From assembly GCF_000384815.1 (NCBI RefSeq), contig NZ_ARQF01000018.1:62001-126000 (forward strand): a DNA stretch of 64,000 nucleotides. The letters are read 5' to 3'. Shown piece by piece: positions 17,600 through 27,514 of this stretch. Position numbers and translations under genes: made by a program. The stretch is from Halodesulfovibrio aestuarii DSM 17919 = ATCC 29578. Its GTDB lineage: Bacteria > Desulfobacterota > Desulfovibrionia > Desulfovibrionales > Desulfovibrionaceae. Below the pieces are notes generated by a model. That model had not been told where the DNA came from. It searched no databases and saw only the letters and a list, made by a program, of their open reading frames with translations. The stretch's first letter is position 1; every line of letters starts with the position of its first letter.

Positions 17600-19534
17600 T
17601 TATTTTACTTCAGTGTAGTCAGCATCAACGACGTCTTCGTCGTCTTTTTTCTGCTGAGCACCCGCTCCAGCGTCTGCGCCGCCGCCGCAAGTGCCGCCTG
17701 CACATCCACCTTCAGCACCCTGAGCCTGCTGTGCGTAAAGCTGTTCAGCAAGTTTGTGGGATGCCTGAGAAAGCTCTTCAGTAGCAGCTTTTACAGCGTC
17801 TACGTCGATTGTTTCAGCTTCGAGCAGCTTTTTAAGTGCTTCTGCTTTGCCTTCGAGTTCAGCTTTCAGATCAGCGTCAAGTTTATCACCAAGCTCATTA
17901 ACTGATTTTTCAGTTGTGTAGATAAGGGTGTCAGCCTGGTTACGAACTTCGATCGCTTCCTGCTTTTTCTTATCTTCATCAGCGTGTGCTTCTGCTTCTT
18001 TAACGAGGTTTTCAATTTCTTCGTCAGAGAGACCGGAAGAAGCGGTGATGCGGATAGACTGTTCTTTACCGGTACCAAGGTCTTTCGCGGATACGCTTAC
18101 GATACCGTTAGCATCGATGTCGAAAGTTACTTCGATCTGCGGAACACCGCGTGGAGCTGCTGGAATACCAGTCAGTTCGAAACGACCGAGAGTCATGTTG
18201 TCACTGGCCATTGGGCGTTCACCCTGCAGTACGTGAATAGATACTGAAGGCTGGTTGTCAGCAGCAGTGGTAAAGGTCTGAGACTTCTTGGTAGGGATAG
18301 TGGTGTTACGCTCGATGAGCTTAGTAGCCACGCCGCCAAGAGTTTCAATACCAAGGGACAGAGGAGAAACGTCGAGGAGAAGAACGTCCTTAACGTCACC
18401 TGCAAGGATACCACCCTGAATTGCTGCACCCATGGATACAACTTCGTCCGGGTTAACAGAGCGGTTAGGCTCTTTACCGAAGAAGTCGGAAACAACTTTC
18501 TGTACGAGAGGCATACGGGTCATACCACCGACGAGGATTACTTCGTCAATGTCGCCTGCTTTGAGACCTGCGTCAGCAAGAGCTTTCTGGCAAGGGCCTT
18601 GAGTGCGTTTTACAAGATCACCAACAAGGGTTTCAAGTTTAGCACGGGAAAGCTTAAGCATAAGGTGCTTAGGGCCAGTCTGGTCTGCAGTGATAAACGG
18701 CAGGTTGATTTCTGATTCCATGGAAGTGGAAAGGTCTTTCTTTGCTTTTTCTGCTGCTTCTTTAAGACGCTGCAGAGCCATACGGTCAGTAGAAAGATCA
18801 AGGCCTGCATTTTCGTTTTTGAACTCTTCAACAAGGTAGTTGATGATTGCGAGGTCAAAATCTTCACCGCCGAGGAAGGTGTCACCGTTAGTTGCAAGTA
18901 CTTCAACAACGTTGTCGCCAACTTCGAGGATAGAGATATCGAAAGTACCGCCGCCAAGGTCGAATACTGCGATTTTTTCGTTTGCTTTTTTATCGAGACC
19001 GTATGCAAGGGAAGCTGCAGTAGGTTCGTTAATGATACGTTTAACTTCAAGACCGGCAATTTTACCTGCGTCTTTAGTAGCCTGACGCTGGGAGTCGTTG
19101 AAGTATGCTGGAACAGTAATAACTGCTTCAGTTACTGCTTCACCGAGGTATGCTTCAGCATCAGCTTTAAGTTTACCAAGTACCATAGCAGATACTTCGG
19201 CAGGGGAGTAACTACGGCCTTCAACTTCAACATAAGCTTCGCCGTTTTTACCCTCTACGATTTTGTAAGGAGAGTGGTCAGCCCAACGTTTTACTTCCGG
19301 GGTGTTAAACTGACGACCAACAAGGCGTTTAATTGCGAATATAGTACGCTCAGGGTTGGTTACAGCCTGACGTTTAGCAATGTCGCCAACGAGACGCTCT
19401 TTATCGGTGAAACCTACAATAGAAGGTGTAGTACGACCACCCTCTGGGTTGGTTACGCACTTAGGATCTTTACCTTCCATGATGTAGACACAAGAGTTAG
19501 TTGTGCCGAGGTCGATACCAATAATTTTACCCAT
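17600..19534 (-). CDS. dnaK: chaperone protein DnaK (Hsp70)
   Basis: ATP-driven chaperone of the cytosol, working with DnaJ and GrpE. 644 residues. Seen: phosphate loop [66 protein letters not shown] in the ATPase domain; substrate domain with [16 protein letters not shown] and RNTTIPT; lid ending in [13 protein letters not shown]. An oddity is two cysteines in the disordered tail (Cys611 and Cys616, GGCAGGTCGGG), where most DnaK proteins have none. GrpE is the next gene upstream but a terminator and 387 bp separate them, so each has its own promoter. DnaJ is not in the window. Confidence 0.98.
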   Translation of the reverse strand: MGKIIGIDLGTTNSCVYIMEGKDPKCVTNPEGGRTTPSIVGFTDKERLVGDIAKRQAVTNPERTIFAIKRLVGRQFNTPEVKRWADHSPYKIVEGKNGEAYVEVEGRSYSPAEVSAMVLGKLKADAEAYLGEAVTEAVITVPAYFNDSQRQATKDAGKIAGLEVKRIINEPTAASLAYGLDKKANEKIAVFDLGGGTFDISILEVGDNVVEVLATNGDTFLGGEDFDLAIINYLVEEFKNENAGLDLSTDRMALQRLKEAAEKAKKDLSTSMESEINLPFITADQTGPKHLMLKLSRAKLETLVGDLVKRTQGPCQKALADAGLKAGDIDEVILVGGMTRMPLVQKVVSDFFGKEPNRSVNPDEVVSMGAAIQGGILAGDVKDVLLLDVSPLSLGIETLGGVATKLIERNTTIPTKKSQTFTTAADNQPSVSIHVLQGERPMASDNMTLGRFELTGIPAAPRGVPQIEVTFDIDANGIVSVSAKDLGTGKEQSIRITASSGLSDEEIENLVKEAEAHADEDKKKQEAIEVRNQADTLIYTTEKSVNELGDKLDADLKAELEGKAEALKKLLEAETIDVDAVKAATEELSQASHKLAEQLYAQQAQGAEGGCAGGTCGGGADAGAGAQQKKDDEDVVDADYTEVK

Positions 19535-19844
19535 GTTTAAACCTCCTCATGAGAAAACTCTCACGAATATTATCTTAAATTATAAAGAACCAGAGTAATC
19601 TGGCTTTTAGTCTTTGATGTTCCAAAATTTAAGCACGTTTTTTTTGCGGGCAAGGGGCACTTGTTATTTTTTTTTACCAAAGTTGATGTGTCAGTTGCTG
19701 TTATTCATGCTTTGTTGGTGAAAATGTTTTTAGAATCAGTGTGTTACGCGTTTTGCTGTATGTGGTAAAAAAAACTCAAAAAGTTGAGAAAAGATTACTG
19801 GACAGCCAAGTGACGATGACGTTTTATTCTATTTTGAATAAATG
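19535..19844. other. dnaK upstream region
   Basis: Gene-free. On the reverse strand AGGAGGTTTAAAC precedes the dnaK ATG. A TATAAT-like box lies about 45 bp upstream, next to the small inverted repeat CCAGATTACTCTGG. No CIRCE element and no clear sigma-32 promoter was found by eye. Confidence 0.5.
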
Positions 19845-19875
19845 AAAAATGGCTGCCGATAAAAATCGGCAGCCA
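19845..19875 (-). terminator. terminator of grpE
   Basis: Perfect stem TGGCTGCCGAT/ATCGGCAGCCA followed by TTTTTCATTT on the reverse strand. Confidence 0.9.
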
Positions 19876-19921
19876 TAGAAATCTAAATAATGCGTGAAGC
19901 GCAAGATATTGTTGTAGCGAA

Positions 19922-20479
19922 TTATTTGCCGCCGGAAACAATAACTTTTGCAGGACGTAAGAGGCGTTCTTTAAGTTTGTAACCACGTTGCATTATTTGT
20001 TTAACGTGACCCTCAGGTACATCTTCACAGTTTTCCTGACCAACGGCTTCATGGACTTCAGGGTTGAATTCGTCATTTACATTGCCAAGCGGGCAAAGAC
20101 CGTGTCGCTCGATAGCTTCAAGGAGGAGCTTCTGGGTCATTTCAACGCCGATGAGCATATTCTCACAACCTTCAAGGTTGCGGCCGTAGTCAATAGCAAG
20201 CTGGAGATTGTCCAGAGTAGGGAGCAAGTCGCTCAGCACAGATTCTGTTGCATACTTGAACTGTTCTTCACGTTCTCGCTGGAGACGTTTTTTGAAATTT
20301 TCCATTTCTGCAAGGCAGCGGAGGCGAACTTCTTCAGCATCCTGCATGGTGTTACAGTCAGGGCATACGCGTTCTTTTGAAAGTTGCTGCAACTCTTCGT
20401 CAGAGATTACAATTTCAGAAGTCTGTTCCTGTTCTGTGTTTTCTGCTGTTTCTTCTGGTTTCACAGTATCTTCACCCAT
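19922..20479 (-). CDS. grpE: nucleotide exchange factor GrpE
   Basis: Releases ADP from DnaK. 185 residues: acidic disordered head (residues 1-35), long dimer coiled coil (RLRCLAEMENFKKRLQRERE), and the C-terminal beta domain with GVEMTQKLLLEAIERHGL, NPEVHEAV and VKQIMQRGYKLKERLLRPAK. Unusual are the cysteines: a CPDC motif at 39-42, Cys55 in the coiled coil, and Cys residues in EGCENML, GLCPLG and QENCED, which gives six or more where E. coli GrpE has none. Redox or metal sensing is possible but unproven. It lies upstream of dnaK on the same strand. Confidence 0.96.
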   Translation of the reverse strand: MGEDTVKPEETAENTEQEQTSEIVISDEELQQLSKERVCPDCNTMQDAEEVRLRCLAEMENFKKRLQREREEQFKYATESVLSDLLPTLDNLQLAIDYGRNLEGCENMLIGVEMTQKLLLEAIERHGLCPLGNVNDEFNPEVHEAVGQENCEDVPEGHVKQIMQRGYKLKERLLRPAKVIVSGGK

Positions 20480-20876
20480 TCTGCTAGCTCCTTATATCCT
20501 TATGCTGCTTTACAGTAATAGTAAAAGCAGTGACGAATTATTAGTGCAAATATATTTTTCCCAAACGTACGTTGTTCGGGTTTCAGACAACGTTGTATGC
20601 TTTTTCAGTATACATTATTGAGACGCAAGTTCCCACATATCCTAGCACATCGTGAACAGACGGGTAACAACGAGGTAACTACCTGTCAAGATGCGGGGTT
20701 GCGTATGTTATCTGTCTTGTTTGTTAATGTCTTGAAATTATTTAATTAAAATTGAAATGTGTTTGCATAATATTTTCAACCGATATTGTGCAAGCGAGTG
20801 CTGTTGAACCACGAGGCTCGTAGAGCATGTGAGGTGAGTCGTTCTATATTTCATGTTTCTTTTTTCTGTGAATAAG
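20480..20876. other. gene-free spacer between the AsmA-like gene and grpE
   Basis: Roughly 400 bp of AT-rich DNA holding, presumably, the grpE promoter next to 20480. I see no coding sequence, no tRNA and no convincing -35/-10 pair. Confidence 0.5.
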
Positions 20877-20910
20877 AAAAAGGCTGTCCAATGCATATGG
20901 ACAGCCTTTT
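20877..20910 (-). terminator. terminator of the AsmA-like gene
   Basis: AAAAGGCTGTCC/GGACAGCCTTTT stem with a 9-base loop, T runs on either side. Confidence 0.88.
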
Positions 20911-20953
20911 GTTTTTTAATGTCAGCTTCAATATTACGTGGCTGATTTATACG

Positions 20954-23092
20954 TTATTTGAAAAGATTCTTTAATCCTTTCTCCAGTTGTTTAAGTGGGT
21001 TTTCGTCTTTGTTTTCTTTGTTGAGCAACGTCTTGGCGATGTCTTCCACTGAAGATCCGAGGAAGCGTTTCATATCAACTTTGTAATTTGGCTTTGAGAG
21101 TTTGCCACTGATGACCACAGGGATAACAGGGACGTTATCAAATTTAAGGTCAGCCTTATAGTGGATCGAGTCTGATGCAAGGTTTGCGAAACCGCTGCCG
21201 TTTGCGTTCAGTTCAGTTGCTTTCATGATGAAGTCGTTGTTGGAGATACGTCCGTTTTTAGCGAACAATGTGCCACGGATAACCTGATATGGTTGTGCGG
21301 TAAGTGAGCTTTTCACTTTTTTCTGCAGGGAACCTTCCAGAAGCTCAAGGGTTCCCGGAGGAAGAATTTTCAGGCCTGTCAGGGTGCCGTCAGTTGCGTT
21401 GAATGTGGCTTTACCGTTCAGTGTACTGCTCACTGTTTCCTGTGTAGTTCCATATGCGGAAAGGGATGCATTAACAAAGAGCTTACCGCTTGCGTATTCG
21501 GTTCCGGTAAATGTTTTTGTAATGTTCGCCAGATTCATTTTATCTGTAGTCAGCGTAATAGATGATACAGGCAGGGCACCACGTAAATCGGTTTTAAGTG
21601 TACTGGCTACATCACCTTCAAAGACGCGGAATTGAAGAGGGTTAATTGTGATAACACCGTCTTTGCCTTTTCCCAGCGCTTTTATATTTGAGATTGTAAG
21701 GTCGTTTACAAGCAGTTTGTTGATGGTAATATCAACATTTGCATTCAGTTTAGCAAGAGTCTTCGGTGCAACCGCTTTGGCAATATTTTGTTCAGCCTTG
21801 AGCTCGACATTAGTGCTACGAGCTTTGATTCTTGGCGAGGTGGCACTTGTTTTTGATTTAGTTGTGTCGTCAGAAGTCTCAGTGCGTTCTTTAAACAACT
21901 TACCAAGTGCGATGTATGGATCAAGGTTCAGGTGTTCTGCATTTAGACGCAGACGCAGTTGCGGTTTATTCCCGAAGTAGTACTGGAAATCTCCATTAAG
22001 CGGATGTCCTTCGAGGCTGCCCTGAATATCGTTGAGAGCAATGTTGTCCGGAATCAGTTTGAGCTGCATGGAAAGAATGAGCTCTGAATTGTTGTTAGCA
22101 GGTTGTGGTGAAGAAATACCAAGTGCCTTAGCAATTTTCCTGTAGTCGGCATGAAGGTTCAGATGGCCTGTAACATCTAATTCATTAGAGTACGCCACGT
22201 TACCTGTGAGGTTTACTACAGTATTGTATGCGGAGAGTTCGCCTTTATGTACAGTGATAGACTGGTCTTTAAGCTGCGCTGTAAGAGCTGTGCGGGCATG
22301 GATGCTTGCCTGTTCTCCCGGTACATCTTTGCCTTTCGGTTCAAGTGTTATATCAATATTTGTTACGTCAACAGTGCTAAGGTCTTCGGAAGGCGTTGCT
22401 TCAAGAGTCATCGAGAATGGAGACTCAATGGCCGGTTTTTGTGCCACAGCTATTCCGTTAACATTTAAGGTGAAAGATTCACCTGCACGGAATGCAGAAG
22501 AAGCAAGTGAAAGATCTTTAATAGAATACTTCTGTTCCTTGCGTTGATTTTCGTACGTGATGTTGGTGTCGGTAACTGACAGTGATTCAATAAGCAGAGC
22601 GGCAAGAGCCATGGATTCTGTTTGTGTTGCTTTAGGCTTTGGTGATTTTATAATAGAACCGTGATGCTTTGTTTTGTCTGGAGCAGACTTTGGCGGCGCG
22701 AATGTCCAGTTGTTCACACCCTTTTTATTCTCAATAAGATTAAGTGTTAAGCCATTCAGAACAACGTCTGAAAATTCAATCTTGCGGAAAAAGAGTGGCA
22801 GAACTTTAACGCTGGCTTTAGCCTGTGTGACAGACGCAAAAGCTTCGTCAGGAAATCCTTTCGGATTATTCATGGAGACTTCGCCAAGGCTTATACCGAA
22901 CCACGGGAAAAAGGTAAGGGAGATATCACCGTTAAAAGTGAGTTCCCTGCCGGTGGCGTCGTATACTGCACTGGAAATTTCCTGTTTGTAGTCGTTAGGG
23001 TCGACAAGGGTTGTGAGGGATATAGCTGCAATAACCAGTAGGGTTATGAGCGTGCCTGCGACTGCCAGAATAATTTTAGCTATCAGATTCAT
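20954..23092 (-). CDS. AsmA family protein
   Basis: 712 residues, anchored by one N-terminal membrane helix (LIAKIILAVAGTLITLLVIA) with the bulk in the periplasm. The AsmA N-terminal domain is plain (VDPNDYKQEISSAVYDATG, FFPWFGISLGEVSMNNPKGF) and the C-terminal AsmA domain is seen in LKILPPGTLELLEGSLQKK and GSGFANLASDSIHYKADL, ending KPNYKVDMKRFL. AsmA-like proteins are related to bridge proteins that move phospholipids to the outer membrane; a role in envelope lipid homeostasis is inferred. It is a single-gene unit. Confidence 0.92.
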   Translation of the reverse strand: MNLIAKIILAVAGTLITLLVIAAISLTTLVDPNDYKQEISSAVYDATGRELTFNGDISLTFFPWFGISLGEVSMNNPKGFPDEAFASVTQAKASVKVLPLFFRKIEFSDVVLNGLTLNLIENKKGVNNWTFAPPKSAPDKTKHHGSIIKSPKPKATQTESMALAALLIESLSVTDTNITYENQRKEQKYSIKDLSLASSAFRAGESFTLNVNGIAVAQKPAIESPFSMTLEATPSEDLSTVDVTNIDITLEPKGKDVPGEQASIHARTALTAQLKDQSITVHKGELSAYNTVVNLTGNVAYSNELDVTGHLNLHADYRKIAKALGISSPQPANNNSELILSMQLKLIPDNIALNDIQGSLEGHPLNGDFQYYFGNKPQLRLRLNAEHLNLDPYIALGKLFKERTETSDDTTKSKTSATSPRIKARSTNVELKAEQNIAKAVAPKTLAKLNANVDITINKLLVNDLTISNIKALGKGKDGVITINPLQFRVFEGDVASTLKTDLRGALPVSSITLTTDKMNLANITKTFTGTEYASGKLFVNASLSAYGTTQETVSSTLNGKATFNATDGTLTGLKILPPGTLELLEGSLQKKVKSSLTAQPYQVIRGTLFAKNGRISNNDFIMKATELNANGSGFANLASDSIHYKADLKFDNVPVIPVVISGKLSKPNYKVDMKRFLGSSVEDIAKTLLNKENKDENPLKQLEKGLKNLFK

Positions 23093-23268
23093 AGTGGAGC
23101 TCTCTTGTTGTTGGAGAAGATAGCGGGATTCAACTTTATTAATATATTCAGTAACATTACGTAAAAAATTCTACAAACATTATGGCATGATATATGATAT
23201 GTATTGTGTGTATGTGTCAAATCTGTATAACATGCTGACAATAAAGTGCTTTTTCGCACTGGTGGGTA

Positions 23269-24852
23269 ATGCAAAAAATAGGTACACACTTCGTTATGAA
23301 TAATACAGTCACTACATCCATTACGCCAGCTCTTATGTTGCAAGGTACTAGTTCCAATGCAGGAAAAAGCGTACTTACTGCCGCCCTTTGTCGCATTTTA
23401 TTGCAGGATGGGTTTTCCGTAGCTCCATTTAAGGCACAGAATATGGCGCTTAATTCTTTTGTAACACCCAATGGTGAAGAGATAGGCCGTGCGCAAGCTG
23501 TACAGGCTGCAGCATGTCGACTTGAACCTGACGTGCGGATGAACCCTGTGTTGTTGAAGCCTTCGTCTGATACAGGCTCTCAAGTTATTGTATTGGGTAA
23601 GCCTGTGGCAAATATGCGGGTGAAAGAATACATGAACTATAAGGCAACCGCCTTTCGACATGTCCAGACAGCCTATGATTCTATTGCAGCAGAGCACGAT
23701 GTTATGGTGCTTGAAGGTGCCGGAAGTCCTGCGGAAATAAACTTGAAGGCGCATGATATCGTCAATATGCAGATGGCACGGTACGCACGGGCAAAAGTAT
23801 TGCTCGTGGGTGATATCGATAGAGGAGGTGTTTTTGCATCTCTCGTAGGAACAATGGAGCTTTTGGATACATGGGAAAAAGATTTAGTTGCAGGCTTTAT
23901 CCTTAACCGCTTCCGTGGTGACGTAACATTACTTGATTCTGCCCTCGAATTTACAACAAACCGAACAAACAAGCCGTTCTTTGGTGTAGTGCCATACCTG
24001 ATGCAGTTAGGACTCCCTGAAGAAGATTCTGTCACATTCAAGGAAGCAATAGGACGTCAGTTTCCGCTACGCGATGATGCTCTTGATATCGTGCTGCTTG
24101 ATCTTCCACATATTGCTAACTTTACAGATGTAGATGCGTTCAGCATTGAACCGGATGTTGCGTTGCGCGTGGTAAACTCCATTGAGCAGATCGGTAATCC
24201 AGACTGTATTATTATTCCCGGTTCTAAAAATACACCGGGTGACCTTCTCTGGTTGCACAAAAGTGGATTAGGTGCAGCCGTAAAGAATTTTGCAGAAGCC
24301 GGTGGTGTTGTTACAGGTATCTGCGGTGGTTTCCAAATGCTTGGCGATACAGTGTCAGATCCTGCATCGATCGAGTACGTGGAACAAGCTTCAAGCACAA
24401 AAGATACTAGTATACACGCCACACAACAGGGGCTTGGATTATTGCCATTGCGCACTGTAATGGGGGAAGAAAAAGTTCTTACCAGAGTTACAGGTACGCA
24501 TGTGCCAACGGGGAATACTGTAACTGGATATGAAATTCATCACGGTGTGACAGAAGCAGCAGGGTCTCAAAAAATGCAGTCTGCAATTGCACGCGAAGAT
24601 GGAACAATCATCGGGTACGGCTTAGCAGACAGCCATAGTTTCCAAAGTGTATGGGGAACGTACCTGCATGGTGTATTTGATAACGACGAGTTTCGTAGAG
24701 CGTTCCTCAACGATCTTCGAATCCGTAAAGGGCTTTCTCCGTTGCAGGGAGTGCAAGCCTCTTTTTCTATTGATCCGGCTCTGGACAGGCTTGCCTACAC
24801 AGTGCGTGAGGCGCTTGATATGAAAAAAGTCTATGAAGTTCTTGGTCTGTAG
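23269..24852 (+). CDS. cobQ: cobyric acid synthase
   Basis: Amidates adenosyl-cobyrinate a,c-diamide at four positions in cobalamin synthesis. 527 residues from the first ATG, or 518 from the ATG at 23296; neither has a good ribosome binding site. N-terminal synthetase domain: [20 protein letters not shown] (ATP loop), [31 protein letters not shown]-terminal glutaminase of the class I type: nucleophile Cys in [10 protein letters not shown], and the His of [13 protein letters not shown]. No other cobalamin gene is next to it, and no cobalamin riboswitch was recognised in the leader. Confidence 0.95.
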   Translation: MQKIGTHFVMNNTVTTSITPALMLQGTSSNAGKSVLTAALCRILLQDGFSVAPFKAQNMALNSFVTPNGEEIGRAQAVQAAACRLEPDVRMNPVLLKPSSDTGSQVIVLGKPVANMRVKEYMNYKATAFRHVQTAYDSIAAEHDVMVLEGAGSPAEINLKAHDIVNMQMARYARAKVLLVGDIDRGGVFASLVGTMELLDTWEKDLVAGFILNRFRGDVTLLDSALEFTTNRTNKPFFGVVPYLMQLGLPEEDSVTFKEAIGRQFPLRDDALDIVLLDLPHIANFTDVDAFSIEPDVALRVVNSIEQIGNPDCIIIPGSKNTPGDLLWLHKSGLGAAVKNFAEAGGVVTGICGGFQMLGDTVSDPASIEYVEQASSTKDTSIHATQQGLGLLPLRTVMGEEKVLTRVTGTHVPTGNTVTGYEIHHGVTEAAGSQKMQSAIAREDGTIIGYGLADSHSFQSVWGTYLHGVFDNDEFRRAFLNDLRIRKGLSPLQGVQASFSIDPALDRLAYTVREALDMKKVYEVLGL

Positions 24853-24989
24853 AGACACTGCCACACAAAGCTATCGCACATAAAAATAGAAAATTTGTAC
24901 ATCACTCCACGTTGTACCCCTTGGGTAGGACTGCTCATTGTGTATGGTAACCCGAAAAGTAGAGTAAATTTTTAGGGTACGGAGGATGT

Positions 24990-26072
24990 ATGACCATATC
25001 AAGTCAGCGAACAATTCATAGGTATGTTGGTGACGGCGCACAAGATAAGTGGCCAGTGCTGTTCAGGTTTCTTGAACCAGAGCATGTGAAGGCAATCAGG
25101 ACATCAGTTGATGGAGTGGATATCCCGTTGGTGTACGGAGCGGAATATTCCGTTGAAGTGCTGGAAGGGGGTGGTGGCCGTTGTGTGGCCGCGTTGGCGC
25201 AGGATGAACAGATTACACTGTTTCTTGATGTACCTTTGACGCAGGAAACAGACTTGCGGAATGCTGGGAAGTTGAGTGCTGAAGCTATTGAACGGATGTC
25301 TGACAAGCTGACGCTTGCGTTGCAGCAGCAACGGGAAGATTTAGAACGATGTGTACAGGTTCCTACAACGTCTTCGGCAACGCCGGAGCAATTAATGCAG
25401 GAACTGACCGACTCGGCTTCGACTGCTGTGAGTGCAAAGGAAGAACTGACCGTCATTAAAGAACAGACGTTGCAGCTTAAGAACGAAAGCGCAGCGCAAG
25501 TTGGTCTGGCTGCGTCAGAGGTGGTAAAGGCGCAGGAGGTGGTGTCTGATGCAGCGGTGTTGGTTTCAGATGCACAGAGTTTGATTAAAAGTGCACAGAA
25601 TTTGATAGAACAGGCCACTGGTGATTCCGGGAATACAGCTGTTGAAGAATTGCTAAGCGGCATGGTTATTCCGTTTAACGGAACAGTGAATAGCGCAGGA
25701 CATCCCGTAAGCAGAATGACCGGTGCGGAAGATGTGAAGTATGCGTTGTGTGATGGACGAACTTACGCGGCGCCAGATGGAGCATTTGTGGTTACACCGG
25801 ATTTGCGTGACAAATTTATTGCCGGTGCAGGTAAGGTCTATGCGCAGGGTGAAACTGGCGGCTCAAATACCGTAGAGCTGACCGTGGCACAGCTACCAGC
25901 GCACTCACATTCTATTCGTGCGTATAAGAATGATGGCACAACAACATATAACGATTTAATGACATCTGCCCGTACTACCACGGCAGAGCGAAATGTTAGC
26001 GAAAGCGGTGGGTCGGAACCGCATGAAAACCGTCCGCCATTTTATGCTTTGGCGTATTTGATGAAGCTATAG
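24990..26072 (+). CDS. orphan phage tail-fibre / collar-type protein
   Basis: 360 residues with the parts of a trimeric fibre. The N-terminal ~100 residues (SSQRTIHRYVGDGAQDKWPV, later LFLDVPLTQETDL) look like the head-binding domain of T7-like tail fibres. Residues 135-215 are an Ala/Val-rich heptad region, probably a coiled coil. The C-terminal ~140 residues are a phage tail collar domain: YALCDGRTYAAPDG, TPDLRDKFIAGAG, ELTVAQLPAHSHSI and ENRPPFYALAYLMKL. Start chosen by ACGGAGGATGT before the ATG. No baseplate, sheath or chaperone gene is near, so it is a stranded structural gene or has been put to another use. A microcystin-dependent-protein-like surface role is the alternative. Confidence 0.82.
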   Translation: MTISSQRTIHRYVGDGAQDKWPVLFRFLEPEHVKAIRTSVDGVDIPLVYGAEYSVEVLEGGGGRCVAALAQDEQITLFLDVPLTQETDLRNAGKLSAEAIERMSDKLTLALQQQREDLERCVQVPTTSSATPEQLMQELTDSASTAVSAKEELTVIKEQTLQLKNESAAQVGLAASEVVKAQEVVSDAAVLVSDAQSLIKSAQNLIEQATGDSGNTAVEELLSGMVIPFNGTVNSAGHPVSRMTGAEDVKYALCDGRTYAAPDGAFVVTPDLRDKFIAGAGKVYAQGETGGSNTVELTVAQLPAHSHSIRAYKNDGTTTYNDLMTSARTTTAERNVSESGGSEPHENRPPFYALAYLMKL

Positions 26073-26127
26073 CGGTAACTGTGGCACTGGTTATTGTTGA
26101 CGGACAGTGCGCTAAAGAAATGTACTG

Positions 26128-26156
26128 AAAGCAGGGGGGATTCCCCCTGCTTTTTT
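26128..26156 (+). terminator. terminator between convergent genes
   Basis: GCAGGGGG/CCCCCTGC stem followed by TTTTTT; A run on the left lets it work for the reverse-strand gene too. Confidence 0.9.
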
Positions 26157-26168
26157 ATGTATTGAAAT

Positions 26169-27113
26169 TTATTTGTGGAAGATTGCGTGGCTTCCCCGTT
26201 TTCGCCATGTTTTCCAAGGACTATTAAGAGTGCCGTTTGAATAGACAGTGTAATCGTCGTTCTTATGAAGGATGTAGTTGAAGACAGCCATGTCGTTGAG
26301 TTTTTCTGTGATGTTTAATCGTTCCATCTCGGAACAGGCAGTTTTTAGAAGTGAAAGAACATCTGGCTTACGTCCTCCGATGATTCCGCAGTTTCGAATA
26401 GGCTTGGCCGCAAATTCTGGAAACTGTCGGCCATAAATTGTCTGAAATTGCTCCAGCATCCATGGATTTTGACCAATGGAATTTACTTCCCCTCCTACGA
26501 ACAGGGAGTAAGAGTAGCGTTCTCTCCATACTGTTCTTTGGCTGGTCAGGAACTCACGCATTGATGATATATTGCGGGTGGCATTGAGTAGGCGTGATGT
26601 GTCAAAGTAGTCCCATATGTTGCGGCGGAGTATGAGGTTGGCGGGGTTTTTGTTAAACCATGCGTCGGAAATATCTACAATGAATGCGGTGCGGCAGTCA
26701 GGCAGGACGTCAAGTAAATCGCGCGCTGCAAAAAATCGTTCGTCTGCGATGGTGAACTTTCCCGGTGAATAGGGGACAAAATGTAGGCTGCCTGTGTGAT
26801 GTGACGGTGTGCTTAATGAAAAAATAAGACGGCATTTGTCCATGAATTTATCAGACAATCCATCGTGAAGAATTACCATATTCAGCCCGAGTCGAATGGC
26901 ACTGTGGAACCAGTCTGCAATGTAATCAAATGATGCGGGCTGAACAGAGATATTGTGTTGTGGATGTATTTTTTGAGTGAAATAGGCACCGATGACAATA
27001 TCTTTACAGGTTAGCACGTGGTTCAGTGTTCTGGCTTGTTCTGGCGTACATTGAAGTTCGCCTGAGTTCGTAGCGGACGGAAAAGGGTGGTCAGCAATAC
27101 GGGCTGCCTGCAT
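26169..27113 (-). CDS. glycosyltransferase-like protein of a PqqD-associated cluster
   Basis: 314 residues. No signal peptide or membrane span. The order of motifs suggests a GT-A-fold nucleotide-sugar transferase: a strand-loop RTAFIVDISDAWFNKNPANL near residue 145 that could be the metal-binding DxD-like turn, RNCGIIGGRKPDVLSLL near 245, and KLNDMAVFNYILHKNDD near 275, similar in spirit to glycosyltransferases with a D..DxxxFN motif. The fold call is inferred. The ATG overlaps the stop of the PqqD-like gene (TAATG) with AAGGAG upstream, so translation is coupled. It is last in a three-gene operon. Confidence 0.65.
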   Translation of the reverse strand: MQAARIADHPFPSATNSGELQCTPEQARTLNHVLTCKDIVIGAYFTQKIHPQHNISVQPASFDYIADWFHSAIRLGLNMVILHDGLSDKFMDKCRLIFSLSTPSHHTGSLHFVPYSPGKFTIADERFFAARDLLDVLPDCRTAFIVDISDAWFNKNPANLILRRNIWDYFDTSRLLNATRNISSMREFLTSQRTVWRERYSYSLFVGGEVNSIGQNPWMLEQFQTIYGRQFPEFAAKPIRNCGIIGGRKPDVLSLLKTACSEMERLNITEKLNDMAVFNYILHKNDDYTVYSNGTLNSPWKTWRKRGSHAIFHK

Positions 27114-27514
27114 TATCTTGCTCCTTCTTTCAAACCTATGATGCCCCGTTTCCCCAGTTGGCGAATAAATTGGCTCACTGCAACCCGGGCTTCTTCCGGA
27201 TGCAGTTGGTAGGTTTTGGAAAGCTCTGTTGCGATTCCCTGTACGGAGCGTTTGTCGTTAATCAACGACCAGCAGAACGTCCCGAGCTCGTCGAGTTCAA
27301 GGCGTTTTTTTTGTTCAGGAGGGGCATGACCAAACGCTGTGGTAAATTTGCTGAACCACGGGCGCATGCGGAGTGGGAAGGACAAGGTAACGGTTTTTGC
27401 TGAGCGGTTGACTTCTTCAACCAGCAAATTACGGACAGGTACACAGGCCATTGCCTTTTGCATAGACAACGCCTGTGTGACCTGTTGATTTTTTTTTCTA
27501 GTCGACTTCCACAT
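27113..27514 (-). CDS. PqqD-like peptide-binding protein
   Basis: 133 residues from the ATG at 27514, which overlaps the preceding gene by 17 bp. The C-terminal half (LELDELGTFCWSLINDKRSV and then IATELSKTYQLHPEEARVAV) has the PqqD/RiPP recognition-element pattern: a winged-helix with the DELGxFxW and EARxxVxxFIxxL motifs. PqqD-like domains bind leader peptides for a radical SAM or other modifying enzyme. No radical SAM protein and no clear precursor peptide is seen in the window. An upstream in-frame start at 27613 would add about 33 residues and lies inside the next gene. Confidence 0.75.
   Translation of the reverse strand: MWKSTRKKNQQVTQALSMQKAMACVPVRNLLVEEVNRSAKTVTLSFPLRMRPWFSKFTTAFGHAPPEQKKRLELDELGTFCWSLINDKRSVQGIATELSKTYQLHPEEARVAVSQFIRQLGKRGIIGLKEGAR

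Noticed and set aside
20769-20776. TTGTGCAA as a further operator for the S24 repressor
   Set aside because: Only one half-site is present; the other half does not match.
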